A stretch of 64,000 nt of DNA from Paracidovorax citrulli (GTDB taxonomy: Bacteria; Pseudomonadota; Gammaproteobacteria; Burkholderiales; Burkholderiaceae_C), in contig NZ_FNEY01000024.1 in assembly GCF_900100305.1 (NCBI RefSeq), positions 18,857 to 82,856 on the forward strand. Direction: 5' to 3'. Positions 7,961 through 19,140 of this stretch are shown in pieces. The position numbers and the translations under genes are program-made. The first letter of the stretch is position 1, and each line of letters begins with the position of its first letter. Below the pieces are notes generated by a model. The model was not told where the DNA came from. It did no database searches and saw only the letters and a list, made by a program, of their open reading frames with translations.

Positions 7961-9256
7961 ATGACGACCTGCACTTCGATGTCCGCGGCCTGTGCCGCAC
8001 GGCCTCCCGTCCCCGGTACCTCCCGTTCCCGCCACCGCTGGAAAGTGCTGGCGGCCGGGGTGTGCGCCAACGCGGCGTTTTCCGTCGCCTTCAGCGGCAT
8101 CCCCATGACCGCCGTGATGATGCGCAGCAGCTACCAGCTCGATGCCGCCGTCCTCGGGCTGATGCTGGGCCTCATGGGGCTGGGCATCGCCGTGAGCGAA
8201 ATGCCGTGGGGCATGCTCACCGACCGCTGGGGCGACCGGCCCGTGCTGCTGGCAGGGCTGGCAGGCACCGCGCTGGCCCTGGCAGCCATGGCCTTCTGGG
8301 CCGTGCCGTCGGCCGGGCATGTGCCGGCGCGGGGGCTGCTCGCGGGCGGACTGGTGCTGGTCGGCCTGCTGGGGGGCAGCGTCAATGGCGCCAGCGGCCG
8401 GGCCATCATGCAATGGTTCGCCGAGGGCGAGCGGGGCCTGGCCATGAGCATCCGCCAGACATCCGTACCGCTCGGCGGCGCGATCGGCGCGCTGCTGCTG
8501 CCCGCGCTGGCATTGCACGGCGGTTTCGCCGCCGTGTACGGGGTGTTGGCGGCGCTGTCCCTGCTGGCGGCCCTCATGGCGGCTGCCTGGGTGCGCGAGC
8601 CCGGGCAGGTGGCACATGGCGTTGCCGCCGCGCCCGCCATGGACCCGGGAGGGCCGCTGCGCGATGCACGTGCCTGGCGCCTGGCCGCGGGCATCGGCCT
8701 GTCATGCGCGCCGCAGTTCGCGGTGCTGTCGTTCGGTACCGTGTTCCTGCACGACTTCGTGCGAGCCGGGCTGGAGGCCACCACCGCGACCATGGCGGCC
8801 GTTCAGGTCGGCGCCATGGCGCTGCGCGTGTGGAGCGGGCGCTGGACCGACCGTCGCCGCAATCGGCCTGCCTATCTGCGGGCCTGCTGCGCACTCGCTG
8901 CCCTGCTGTTCGCCGCCATGGCGGTGCTGGCCGGATGGAGCGCGGAGGGATCGGCACGGAGCATGCAAGGGGTGCTGCTGGCGTTGCTGGCGGCCTGCGG
9001 ACTGTGCGTGTCGGCCTGGCACGGCGTGGCGTACACGGAACTGGTGGTGCGGGTGGGCGCCGGCCGCGCGGGCACGGCGCTGGGCATGGCCAACACCAGC
9101 GTATTCATCGTGTGCTTCCTGGTGCCGTTGCTCATCCCCCATTTGCTGGCTCCCTGGGGCTGGGGGGCGGTCTGGGGCGCCGCGGCGGCCTGCACGCTGG
9201 CGGGACGGTGGCTGATGGTGCCTCGGGTGCCGGCCGACGCTCCACGCAGTCCGTAG
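7961..9256 (+). CDS. MFS transporter
   Basis: The 431-residue protein has 12 predicted hydrophobic segments. The loop 2-3 signature of the major facilitator family is visible as MLTDRWGDRPVLL, with a repeat-like WSGRWTDRRRNRP after helix 8. About 35 polar residues precede the first helix, so the start could be later than the ATG at 7961. It is a proton-linked uptake or efflux carrier of unknown substrate. The divergent LysR gene is the probable regulator. Confidence 0.88.
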   Translation: MTTCTSMSAACAARPPVPGTSRSRHRWKVLAAGVCANAAFSVAFSGIPMTAVMMRSSYQLDAAVLGLMLGLMGLGIAVSEMPWGMLTDRWGDRPVLLAGLAGTALALAAMAFWAVPSAGHVPARGLLAGGLVLVGLLGGSVNGASGRAIMQWFAEGERGLAMSIRQTSVPLGGAIGALLLPALALHGGFAAVYGVLAALSLLAALMAAAWVREPGQVAHGVAAAPAMDPGGPLRDARAWRLAAGIGLSCAPQFAVLSFGTVFLHDFVRAGLEATTATMAAVQVGAMALRVWSGRWTDRRRNRPAYLRACCALAALLFAAMAVLAGWSAEGSARSMQGVLLALLAACGLCVSAWHGVAYTELVVRVGAGRAGTALGMANTSVFIVCFLVPLLIPHLLAPWGWGAVWGAAAACTLAGRWLMVPRVPADAPRSP

Positions 9257-9298
9257 CACGTTGCCATGGGCGGAGGGCGGCGGGCACGAGCGCCCATG

Positions 9299-9329
9299 AA
9301 AAAGCCCGGCGGCCGCAGGCCCCGGGCTT
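9299..9329 (-). terminator. gapA terminator
   Basis: AAGCCCGG (9302-9309) pairs with CCGGGCTT (9322-9329) around a 12-base loop. On the minus strand the stem ends in CGGGCTTTTT. It lies 46 bp behind the gapA stop. It could also stop the convergent MFS transcript. Confidence 0.75.
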
Positions 9330-9375
9330 CGATCGCGCCTGAACCGCCTCGCGGCGGCCCGGCATGGGTAGCGGC

Positions 9376-10819
<1,444 letters not shown>

Positions 10820-10826
<7 letters not shown>

Positions 10827-11320
10827 AGGCGGTCTTCCTCCCTTGCGAGAGCGTTGTAGGTCGTTATCATCTTGTTGACGATCTGAAAAACGTCATATGC
10901 CAATATAGTCCAGCCGACACCGGGAACCAGACGGCCCACGAAGGCCCCCAGGTTTTTGGTGAACGTTATTTTGAGCGTGGTCAGGCTGGCTCCTGTAATT
11001 GTTGGCAGTGCGAATGGCAAACGGTGCTGGAGTAATCTTCTCGATATGACGGAAGCCACGGATGTTCCCTGCGTGGCACCTCCGAACTTGCCGCGCGTTG
11101 GCAGTATGGGCTGCCCCGAGAGGATGGCCGCTGCAGCAGCAATATCCACGCCGCCCAGCTGATCCAGGGTCTGGTCTATACCTATCCAGAAGAAAAGCTC
11201 CTCTGGAGAAAGTTGAGAGAGTTCGTTATAAGCGTAGGTGCCCGCCATGATTACCGCCGCCATGGGCACCATTCGTTGAAGATATGTACGCGATCGAACA
11301 TGGCGGTATGCTGGTTTCAA
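10820..11320 (-). CDS. STM2901-like membrane protein
   Basis: A 166-residue protein whose wording (ELFFWIGIDQTLDQLGG, PILPTRGKFGGATQGTS, LPTITGASLTTLKITFT, LGAFVGRLVPGVGWTILAYD) I recognise as the STM2901 family, named after a Salmonella island gene of unknown function that is found with DUF1493 genes. Two hydrophobic segments are visible (about 18-35 and 127-145). The start used is the TTG at 11320, which overlaps the upstream stop by four bases. An ATG sixteen codons later is possible, but neither has a strong ribosome site. It is the middle gene of the low-GC operon. Confidence 0.72.
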
Positions 11321-11781
11321 TAGCTCTCTATGAACTCAACATCGACGTCTTTGCAGGCGCCTGTGGCTCCGACCACCACCTTGACCGATACAAAATCCGG
11401 GTGATTGCAGGCCATGGCAAGAAGATTTCTTGATTCCGACGCGTTGATCGTCAGGTCGGGCTGGCACCGCTGCTTCGTGAAGGTGGCGCGATAGAAGTCC
11501 AGTATGTCTTCGCTTGGAAGTGAGCTTCCATACGAAACCACACTGAAGGGAGCCCCCTCTCCATCGCGCCCCTTCCAGCGGGCCGTTGCGGCCCGGCACT
11601 CTCCTACCAGCTCCACAGACTTCAGCGATGCAGGGGCGGCGATGCGATAGGTGAGCGATCCGCGCCTGACGTCGCTGACGTCGAATGTGGCCCATGCCAG
11701 GGCGAAGAACAGCACCACGGCACCCACCGCCCCCGTCGCCACGAATACCAGAGCCTTGCTCACTTTGCTGCTGGTTGCCAT
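11317..11781 (-). CDS. Hypothetical single-pass membrane protein (154 aa), first gene of low-GC operon
   Basis: I do not recognise this protein. Residues 9-32 are a strong hydrophobic segment (ALVFVATGAVGAVVLFFALA), so it is a signal-anchored or single-pass protein. The soluble remainder, about 120 residues, is probably periplasmic and holds four cysteines that could form two disulfides. It contains the stretch SEDILDFYRATFTKQRCQPD. The ATG at 11781 lies 32 bp behind the tkt stop, with no good ribosome site. Its stop overlaps the start of the STM2901-like gene. Composition is intermediate between tkt and the two downstream genes. Confidence 0.7.
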   Translation of the reverse strand: MATSSKVSKALVFVATGAVGAVVLFFALAWATFDVSDVRRGSLTYRIAAPASLKSVELVGECRAATARWKGRDGEGAPFSVVSYGSSLPSEDILDFYRATFTKQRCQPDLTINASESRNLLAMACNHPDFVSVKVVVGATGACKDVDVEFIESY

Positions 11782-11813
11782 CGCTGGATCGACTGAGGTG
11801 CCGTGCCGCGGTG

Positions 11814-13901
11814 TCAGCGGGCCTTCTTCAGCCGCGCGGCGCCGATCGCCACCATCACGGAGTCGGCCACGTTCTCCGGCGTGAAGCCGAAGTGCTTGAA
11901 CAGCACCGGGGCCGGGGCCGATTCGCCGAAGGTATCGATGCCGACCACGGCGGCGCAGCCGTACTTCCACCAGAAGTCGGTCACGCCCATCTCCACGGCG
12001 ATGCGCGGCACGCCGGCCGGCAGCACGCTGGCCTTGTACTTCGCATCCTCGCGGTCGAAGGTGGTGGTGCTGGGCATGGAGACCACGCGCACGGCGATCT
12101 TCTTCTCGGCCAGCAGCTTCTGCGCGGCCAGGGCCAGCTGGACTTCGGAGCCCGTGGCGATGATCACGGCCTGGGCCTTTTTCTTGATGCCCGCGTCGGC
12201 CGGCTCGGAGAGCACGTAGGCGCCGCGCGAGATGTCGCCCAGGTCGCGCTTGGCCGCGTAGGCCAGGTTCTGGCGCGACAGCAGCAGGGCGGTGGGCCGG
12301 TTGCGGTTGGACAGGGCCACGCTCCAGGCCACGGCGGTCTCGGCCGTGTCGGCGGGGCGCCAGACGTCCAGGCCCGGGATCAGTCGCAGGCTGGCGGCAT
12401 GCTCGATCGACTGGTGGGTGGGGCCGTCTTCGCCCAGGCCGATGGAGTCGTGCGTGAACACGTGCACCACGCGCAGCTTCATGAGCGCGGCCATGCGGAT
12501 GGCGTTGCGGCTGTAGTCGCTGAACGTGAGGAAGGTGCCGCCGTAGGGGATGAAGCCGCCGTGCAGCGCGATGCCGTTCATGATCGCGGCCATGCCGAAC
12601 TCGCGCACGCCGTAGTTGATGTGGCGGCCGCCCAGCTTGGCGGTTTCCGCGCCGCCGGTGTTGACTTCCACCTGCACCACGTCGCCCTGCTCGTCGAAGC
12701 GCAGCGCGGGCGTGCTCTTGGTGTTGGTGAGGTTGGAGCCCGTCAGGTCGGCGCTGCCGCCGAGCAGTTCGGGCAGCGCGGCCGTGAAGGCTTCCAGCGC
12801 GAGCTGGCTGGCCTTGCGGCTGGCCACGGTCTCGGCCTTGGTGTGGGCGTTCACCACGGTGTCCACGGCGGTCTGGGCGAAGTGCCTGGGCAGGTCGCCC
12901 GCCATGCGGCGCAGGAATTCGGCGGCCAGTTCGGGATACGCGGCGGCGTAGGCGTCGAAGCGCTGCTGCCAGTCGGCCTCGGCCTGCGCGCCGGCGTCCT
13001 TGGCGTTCCAGTCCGCATAGACCTCGGCCGGGATCTCGAAGGGCACGTGGCTCCAGCCGATGGCGTTGCGCGTCAGGGTGATCTCGTCGGCGCCCAGCGG
13101 CTCGCCGTGGGCCTTGGAGGTGCCGGCGCGGTTGGGCGAACCCTTGCCGATGGCGGTCTTGCAGACGATCAGGGTGGGCTTGTCGATGCTGGTCTTGGCG
13201 CTCTGCACCGCGGCGGCCACGGCCTCCACGTCGTGGCCATCGACCGGTCCGATCACGTTCCAGCCGCTGGCGCGGAAGCGGCCCGGCGTGTCGTCCACGA
13301 ACCAGGGCGCGACCTGGCCGTCGATGGAGATGCCGTTGTCGTCGTAGAGCGCGATCAGCTTGCCCAGCTTCCAGGCGCCGGCCAGCGAGATCGCCTCCTG
13401 GCTGATGCCCTCCATCAGGCAGCCGTCGCCGAGGAACACGTAGGTGTGGTGGTCCACGATGGTGTGGTCCACGTCGCCGTTCCTGCGGTTGAACTCGCGG
13501 GCCAGCAGCTTCTCGGCCAGCGCGAAGCCCACGGCGTTGGTGATGCCCTGGCCCAGCGGGCCGGTGGTCGTCTCGACGCCGGGGGTGATGCCGTATTCGG
13601 GGTGGCCGGCCGTCTTGCTGTGCAGCTGGCGGAAGTTCTTCAGCTCCTCGATGGGCAGGTCGTAGCCCGTGAGGTGCAGCAGCGCGTACAGCAGCATGGA
13701 GCCGTGGCCGTTGGAGAGCACGAAGCGGTCGCGGTCGGCCCACTGCGGATTGGCGGGGTTGTGGCGGAGGTGGCGGGACCACAGCGCGACGGCCATGTCG
13801 GCCATGCCCATCGGGGCACCGGGATGGCCGGAATTGGCCTGTTGAACTGCATCCATTGCGAGTGCGCGGATCGCATTCGCCATCTGTTGAGAATTGGCCA
13901 T
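11814..13901 (-). CDS. tkt: Transketolase
   Basis: A 695-residue thiamine diphosphate enzyme. The cofactor motif GDGCLMEG and the pyrimidine-domain Glu region ([20 protein letters not shown]) are present, as are the head [15 protein letters not shown] and the substrate His in [15 protein letters not shown]. It moves two-carbon ketol units in the pentose phosphate and Calvin cycles. Length is normal. In related genomes I would expect gapA directly downstream; here three low-GC genes intervene. Confidence 0.97.
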   Translation of the reverse strand: MANSQQMANAIRALAMDAVQQANSGHPGAPMGMADMAVALWSRHLRHNPANPQWADRDRFVLSNGHGSMLLYALLHLTGYDLPIEELKNFRQLHSKTAGHPEYGITPGVETTTGPLGQGITNAVGFALAEKLLAREFNRRNGDVDHTIVDHHTYVFLGDGCLMEGISQEAISLAGAWKLGKLIALYDDNGISIDGQVAPWFVDDTPGRFRASGWNVIGPVDGHDVEAVAAAVQSAKTSIDKPTLIVCKTAIGKGSPNRAGTSKAHGEPLGADEITLTRNAIGWSHVPFEIPAEVYADWNAKDAGAQAEADWQQRFDAYAAAYPELAAEFLRRMAGDLPRHFAQTAVDTVVNAHTKAETVASRKASQLALEAFTAALPELLGGSADLTGSNLTNTKSTPALRFDEQGDVVQVEVNTGGAETAKLGGRHINYGVREFGMAAIMNGIALHGGFIPYGGTFLTFSDYSRNAIRMAALMKLRVVHVFTHDSIGLGEDGPTHQSIEHAASLRLIPGLDVWRPADTAETAVAWSVALSNRNRPTALLLSRQNLAYAAKRDLGDISRGAYVLSEPADAGIKKKAQAVIIATGSEVQLALAAQKLLAEKKIAVRVVSMPSTTTFDREDAKYKASVLPAGVPRIAVEMGVTDFWWKYGCAAVVGIDTFGESAPAPVLFKHFGFTPENVADSVMVAIGAARLKKAR

Positions 13902-14007
13902 CAGGGGCGGCTCCGGAAGGGGCTGGGGAGGGGAAAACCGCGCATTTTACCGGGCCACCCCTTGCTTTGCCCATGGAATGGCCGTGCCCTGCACTACAGT
14001 GCGGGCC

Positions 14008-14442
14008 ATGCAAGGCCTGCACCTCACCGCCGATCTCCATGGCTGCCGATGCGCGCCGCGCTGGCTGCTCGATGCCGATGCGCTGGGCCGGGCCTGCCTG
14101 GATGCCGTGCGTGCGGCCGGCCTGCAGGCGGTGGGCCGGCTGTTCCATTCCTTCCCCGCTACCGCGCATGGTCCGGGCGGCGTCACCGCCACCGTACTGC
14201 TGGCGGAGTCGCACCTGTGCATCCACACCTGGCCGGAGCGCCGCGCCGTCACGCTCGACGTGTACGTGTGCAACTTCGGCGCCGACCATTCCGCGCAGGC
14301 CCATGCCTTGATGGATGCGCTGCTGGCGCTTTTCGAGCCGGCCGGCGTACAGCGGCACGCGCTGCGGCGCGGGGCGCCCCTCGTGCCCGGCGATGGCCGC
14401 CACGATGCCGCTGACCTGCCTCACGATCCGTTTCCCGCATGA
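14008..14442 (+). CDS. speD: S-adenosylmethionine decarboxylase proenzyme-like (SpeD family)
   Basis: The 144-residue product has the self-cleavage site of prokaryotic SpeD: the Ser in LLAESHLCIHTWPERR becomes the pyruvoyl cofactor. An upstream HLTADLHGC stretch and downstream VYVCNFG are also typical. The usual product is decarboxylated SAM for spermidine synthesis. No speE is nearby, and some SpeD homologs have become arginine or ornithine decarboxylases, so substrate is uncertain. The C-terminus (after about residue 115) is Arg/Gly/His-rich and longer than needed for the fold. It overlaps the murU start by four bases (ATGA). The start ATG at 14008 is divergent from tkt by 106 bp. Confidence 0.85.
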   Translation: MQGLHLTADLHGCRCAPRWLLDADALGRACLDAVRAAGLQAVGRLFHSFPATAHGPGGVTATVLLAESHLCIHTWPERRAVTLDVYVCNFGADHSAQAHALMDALLALFEPAGVQRHALRRGAPLVPGDGRHDAADLPHDPFPA

Positions 14443-15230
14443 CGATTCCACCGACGACATCTCCCGCTCCGCCCCTCTCCGCCACGGCCCCGCAGCCGCC
14501 GGCCATGCTGCTGGCCGCCGGCCGGGGCGAACGCATGCGCCCGCTGACCGACGCCACCCCGAAGCCGCTGCTGGCCGTGCGCGGTCGCCCGCTGCTGCAG
14601 TGGCACCTGGAGGCCCTGATCGCGGCCGGCGTGCGCTCGGCCGTGGTCAACACGGCCTGGCTGGGCGAGCAGATCGGCGAGCGGTTCGGAGGCCGGTTCA
14701 CCGCGGGCGACGGGACAGCGGGCGAGGCGTTGTCGATCGCGTACTCGCATGAAGGCCGCGACTTCGGTGCCGCGCTGGAGACGGCGGGTGGCATCGCCCG
14801 CGCCCTGCCGCAGCTGGGGGACGTGTTCTGGCTGGCGGCGGGGGATGTGTTCGCACCCGATTTCCGGTTCGCGGCGGAGGATGCGGCGGCTTTCAAAGCT
14901 GGCGAGGCGCTGGCCCATCTCTGGCTCGTGCCCAATCCGCCACACCACCCGCGCGGCGATTTCGGCCTCTCGCCGGACGGCCGCGCGCTCAACCTCCCGG
15001 CGGATCATCCAGGGCCGCGTTACACCTACAGCACGCTCGCGCTGCTGCGGGCGGACCTCTTCGCCGAGCCCTGGTGCGATATCCCCGCAGGCAATCCCGG
15101 CGGCGCGGCCGCGCCGCTCGCACCGCTGCTGCGTCGTGCCATGGACCAGGGGCGCGTCACGGCGTCGCTCTACACCGGGCGGTGGACCGACGTGGGGACG
15201 CCGGAGCGGCTGGCGGCGTTGAATCGCTGA
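14439..15230 (+). CDS. murU: N-acetylmuramate alpha-1-phosphate uridylyltransferase-like nucleotidyltransferase
   Basis: A 263-residue sugar-nucleotide transferase. The signature AMLLAAGRGERMRPLTDATPKPLL (residues 22-45) binds nucleotide, and WLAAGDVFAPDF supplies a metal-binding Asp. The wording VVNTAWLGEQI and YTYSTLALLRADLF fits the MurU group, which makes UDP-MurNAc from recycled MurNAc-1-phosphate in peptidoglycan salvage. About 20 Pro/Ala/Thr-rich residues precede the conserved start, so the true start could be later, but the ATG used overlaps the speD stop. The coupling of murU to speD has no obvious metabolic reason. Confidence 0.82.
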   Translation: MTIPPTTSPAPPLSATAPQPPAMLLAAGRGERMRPLTDATPKPLLAVRGRPLLQWHLEALIAAGVRSAVVNTAWLGEQIGERFGGRFTAGDGTAGEALSIAYSHEGRDFGAALETAGGIARALPQLGDVFWLAAGDVFAPDFRFAAEDAAAFKAGEALAHLWLVPNPPHHPRGDFGLSPDGRALNLPADHPGPRYTYSTLALLRADLFAEPWCDIPAGNPGGAAAPLAPLLRRAMDQGRVTASLYTGRWTDVGTPERLAALNR

Positions 15231-15399
15231 AAACCGCGTTCCGTGCGCGGGCTGTACGGGAATCCGGCGTACCCTATACATGGCCCCGCCGAGGAGGGGC
15301 CGCCCTGTCGGTGGTAGAACCCGGTTCTGTGCGAAGGCCGGGCGAGGTACGCCCCCGCCGGCATCCCGATCCGCATTCCAGTACCAGACAGACCGAACG

Positions 15400-16791
15400 A
15401 TGACCGCCCTTTCCTCCCTCCACGCCCGCCGTCGCGCCCACCTCGCCTCCCAGCTGGGCGAGGGCGGCATCGCCATCGTCCCCACGGCGCCCGAGCATCT
15501 GCGCAACCGGGACACCGATTACCTCTACCGGCACGACAGCTACTTCTACTACCTCACCGGATTCACCGAACCCCAGGCCTGGCTGGTGCTTACCGCGGAA
15601 GGGCGTTCCACGCTCTTTTGCCAGCCCAAGGACCTGGAGCGCGAGATCTGGGACGGCTACCGACTGGGGCCCGACGCGGCCGTGGAGGCGCTGGGCGTGG
15701 ACGCCGCGCACTCGACGGCGCAGCTGGAGCTGCTGCTGCCGCGGCTGCTCGAAAACCGGGAGCGGGTGTGGTTCCCCTTCGCCACGCACGAGGGTCTGGC
15801 GGCACGGGTGGACGGCTGGCTGCAGAAAGTGCGCGCCCGCGTGCGCTTCGGCGCGCTCTGTCCGGCGCAGCAGGGAGACCTCTGCACCCTGCTCGACGAG
15901 ATGCGGCTGGTGAAGGACGCGCACGAGCAGGACGTGATGCGCCGGGCCGCCCGCATCAGCGCAGGCGCCCACATCCGTGCCATGCAGTGCAGCGCGCGCA
16001 TGCTGCGCGCCGGCGAGGACGTGCGCGAATACCACCTCGACGCCGAGCTGCTGCACGAGTTCCGCCGCCACGGCTCGCAGGCGGTGGCGTACAACTCCAT
16101 CGTCGCTGCCGGTGCCAATGCCTGCGTGCTGCACTACCGCGCCGATGCTGCGCCCGTGCGCGCGGGCGAGCTGGTGCTGATCGACGCCGGCTGCGAGCTG
16201 GACGGCTATGCCAGCGACATCACGCGCACCTTCCCGGCCGACGGCCGCTTCACGGGGCCGCAGCGCGACGTGTACGACCTCGTGCTCGCGAGCCAGCATG
16301 CGGCCGTGGCCGCCACGAAGGCGGGCGCGCGCTTCAACGACCCGCACGAAGCCACCGTGGCCGTGCTGTCGCAGGGCCTGCTGGACCTGGGCCTGCTCGA
16401 CAAGAGCAAGTACGGCTCCGCGCAGGACGTGATCGAGCAGCGCGCGTATTTCCCGTTCTACATGCACCGCACCGGCCATTGGCTCGGGATGGATGTTCAC
16501 GACTGCGGCAGCTACGTGGAGCCGTCGGAGGTGGGCGACACCAGCGAGCGCAAGGACCCGCTGTCGGGCGAAACCATCACCAACCGCCCCAGCCGCATCC
16601 TGCGCCCCGGCATGGTCCTCACCATCGAACCGGGCCTCTACATCCGCCCCGCTCCCGGCGTGCCCGAGGCGTTCCACCACATCGGCATCCGCATCGAGGA
16701 CGACGCGATCGTCACGGACAGCGGCTGCGAGCTGATCACGCGCGACGTGCCGGTGGAAGCGGACGAGATCGAGGCGCTGATGCGTGCCTGA
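15400..16791 (+). CDS. pepP: Xaa-Pro aminopeptidase (aminopeptidase P)
   Basis: A 463-residue metallopeptidase. An N-terminal AMP-N domain (residues 1-140, RNRDTDYLYRHDSYFYYLTG) precedes a pita-bread catalytic domain. The dimetal ligands are visible in LIDAGCELDGYASDITRTF (two Asp), HRTGHWLGMDVHD (His), TIEPGLYI (Glu) and GIRIEDD (Glu). It removes N-terminal residues preceding proline in the cytoplasm. Length is normal. The following 386 bp contain no gene and an 81-base G run. Confidence 0.95.
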   Translation: MTALSSLHARRRAHLASQLGEGGIAIVPTAPEHLRNRDTDYLYRHDSYFYYLTGFTEPQAWLVLTAEGRSTLFCQPKDLEREIWDGYRLGPDAAVEALGVDAAHSTAQLELLLPRLLENRERVWFPFATHEGLAARVDGWLQKVRARVRFGALCPAQQGDLCTLLDEMRLVKDAHEQDVMRRAARISAGAHIRAMQCSARMLRAGEDVREYHLDAELLHEFRRHGSQAVAYNSIVAAGANACVLHYRADAAPVRAGELVLIDAGCELDGYASDITRTFPADGRFTGPQRDVYDLVLASQHAAVAATKAGARFNDPHEATVAVLSQGLLDLGLLDKSKYGSAQDVIEQRAYFPFYMHRTGHWLGMDVHDCGSYVEPSEVGDTSERKDPLSGETITNRPSRILRPGMVLTIEPGLYIRPAPGVPEAFHHIGIRIEDDAIVTDSGCELITRDVPVEADEIEALMRA

Positions 16792-17177
<386 letters not shown>

Positions 17178-18614
17178 ATGCGCATCCGCCGAGCCACCAA
17201 GATCGTCGCCACCCTGGGGCCCGCGTCGAGCGATCCGGTCCTGCTGGAGCGGATGATCGCCATGGGCGTGAACGTGGTGCGGCTCAACTTCAGCCACGGC
17301 ACGGCGCAGGACCACATCGACCGGGCAGAGAAGGTGCGGGCCGCGGCCCAGCGCGCCGGCCGCGAAGTCGCGATCATGGCGGACCTGCAGGGCCCCAAGA
17401 TCCGCGTGGGCAGGTTCGCCGAGGGCAAGGTCTGGCTGGAGTCCGGCGCTGCCTTCGTGCTCGATGCATCGCGCACCGAGCCCGGCGACGTGGCCGGCGT
17501 GGGCCTGGACTACAAGGAACTGCCCCGCGACGTGAAGCCCGGTGACGTGCTGCTGCTCAACGACGGCCTCATCGTGCTCACGGTGAACGCGGTGCGCGGC
17601 GAGCAGGTGCTCACCACTGTGCGCGTGGGCGGCGAGCTGTCGAACAACAAGGGCATCAACAAGCAGGGCGGGGGCCTCACGGCGCCGGCGCTCACGGCCA
17701 AGGACATGGAGGACATCAAGACCGCCATGAGCTTCCAGGCCGACTACGTGGCCGTCAGCTTCCCCAAGAACGCCACCGACATGGAAATGGCGCGGCAGCT
17801 CTGCAACGTGGCCGCCGCCGAGTTCCGCCACAAGCCGGGCCTGATCGCGAAGATCGAGCGCGCCGAGGCCGTGCCGCGCCTGGAAGAGATCCTGCGCGTG
17901 TCCGACGGCATCATGGTCGCGCGCGGCGACCTGGCCGTGGAGGTGGGCAATGCCGCCGTGCCCGCGCTGCAGAAGAAGATGATCCGCATGGCGCGCGACA
18001 TGGACAAGGTCGTCATCACCGCCACGCAGATGATGGAGAGCATGATCACCAATCCGGTGCCCACGCGCGCCGAGGTGAGCGACGTGGCCAACGCGGTGCT
18101 CGACGGTACCGACGCCGTGATGCTCAGCGCCGAGACGGCCGCCGGCCGCTATCCGCTGGAGACGGTGGAGGAAATGGCCAAGATCTGCGCCGCCGCCGAG
18201 GCCGCCGAGGATCCGGAGCGCGATTCGGATTTCACGGGCCAGACGCTGGGCCGCATCGACCAGTCCATCGCCATGGGCGCGCTCTTCACCGCCCACCACC
18301 TGGGCGCCAAGGCCCTCGTGGCCCTGACGGACAGCGGCTCCACGGCGCTCTGGATGAGCCGCCACCGCATCCACATCCCCATCTACGCGCTCACGCCCAA
18401 AGTCGCCACCCAGCGCAAGATGGCCATGTACCGCAACGTGCGGCCCCTGCTGATGGATACCAGCGTGGACCGCGACACGGCGCTGGAGCAGGCCGAAAGC
18501 CACCTCAAGAGCCGCAACATCGTGCAGCAGGGCGATCTCTACGTGATCACCTGCGGAGAGCCGATGGGCGCACCCGGCGGAACCAATATGCTGAAGATCT
18601 GCCGCGCCGGCTGA
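17178..18614 (+). CDS. pyk: Pyruvate kinase
   Basis: A 478-residue enzyme that makes pyruvate and ATP from phosphoenolpyruvate and ADP. The head RATKIVATLGPASSDP, the substrate loop VNVVRLNFSHG, the metal/phosphate stretch MVARGDLAVEVG and ITATQMMESM, and AVMLSAETAAGRYP are all present. An AAGGAG ribosome site precedes the ATG at 17178. The 3' end overlaps the convergent PAP2 gene by 68 bp. Confidence 0.97.
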   Translation: MRIRRATKIVATLGPASSDPVLLERMIAMGVNVVRLNFSHGTAQDHIDRAEKVRAAAQRAGREVAIMADLQGPKIRVGRFAEGKVWLESGAAFVLDASRTEPGDVAGVGLDYKELPRDVKPGDVLLLNDGLIVLTVNAVRGEQVLTTVRVGGELSNNKGINKQGGGLTAPALTAKDMEDIKTAMSFQADYVAVSFPKNATDMEMARQLCNVAAAEFRHKPGLIAKIERAEAVPRLEEILRVSDGIMVARGDLAVEVGNAAVPALQKKMIRMARDMDKVVITATQMMESMITNPVPTRAEVSDVANAVLDGTDAVMLSAETAAGRYPLETVEEMAKICAAAEAAEDPERDSDFTGQTLGRIDQSIAMGALFTAHHLGAKALVALTDSGSTALWMSRHRIHIPIYALTPKVATQRKMAMYRNVRPLLMDTSVDRDTALEQAESHLKSRNIVQQGDLYVITCGEPMGAPGGTNMLKICRAG

Positions 18615-19140
18615 TCCACGCGCGCAGCATCCGGTGGGCCGGCCACGCGCAGGCCATGCCCACCAGCGCGCCGGCCACCACGTCCGACGGCATGTGCACG
18701 CCCAGGCACAGGCGGCTCCAGGCGATGGCGGCCGCGATCCCGTAGGCCAGCCACCGCCAGAGGGGCGGCGTGCCGCGCCCCAGGCCCCGCACGAAGCCGC
18801 GCGCCAGCGCGAAGGCCGCCGCCGCATGCATGCTCGGGAAGCCCGGGCGGGTACCCTGCTCGATCCACTGCATACCCAGGCCGAGTTCCGCCGGGCGCGG
18901 GATGTACACCAGCTCGCGGAAGCCGCGCACGGCGCACCAGGCGAGCAGCATCGACAGCAGCCCGCAGGCGGCGGCACGACGCGTGGCCGGCAGCCCGCGC
19001 GCGAGTTCCAGCAGCAGCAACAGGCCGGCGAATACGGGCAGATCCTCCGACAGCCAGCGTGCGGCGGCGATGACGTCGGCCGGCGTGGCGGTCGTGGCGT
19101 TCAGCGCCAGGAAGAGGGTGGTGTCGAGGCCGGTCATCAT
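18547..19140 (-). CDS. PAP2 superfamily membrane phosphatase
   Basis: The 197-residue protein has about five or six hydrophobic segments and the three PAP2 motifs: RELVYIPRPAE, GFPSMHAAAAFA and SRLCLGVHMPSDVVAG. Both catalytic His are present. Such enzymes dephosphorylate lipid phosphates such as undecaprenyl pyrophosphate or phosphatidic acid in the inner membrane. Its ATG overlaps the stop of the upstream PAP2 gene by four bases, so they form an operon. The C-terminal 25 residues are Arg-rich and extend antisense into the end of pyk, so this tail may be non-essential. Confidence 0.88.
   Translation of the reverse strand: MMTGLDTTLFLALNATTATPADVIAAARWLSEDLPVFAGLLLLLELARGLPATRRAAACGLLSMLLAWCAVRGFRELVYIPRPAELGLGMQWIEQGTRPGFPSMHAAAAFALARGFVRGLGRGTPPLWRWLAYGIAAAIAWSRLCLGVHMPSDVVAGALVGMACAWPAHRMLRAWISRRGRSSAYWFRRVRPSALRR

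Noticed and set aside
11317..14460. A 1047-codon open frame on the minus strand spanning tkt
   Set aside because: Only its last 155 codons are a real gene; the rest is the out-of-frame shadow of tkt, rich in Arg/Gly/Pro as expected for GC-rich DNA.
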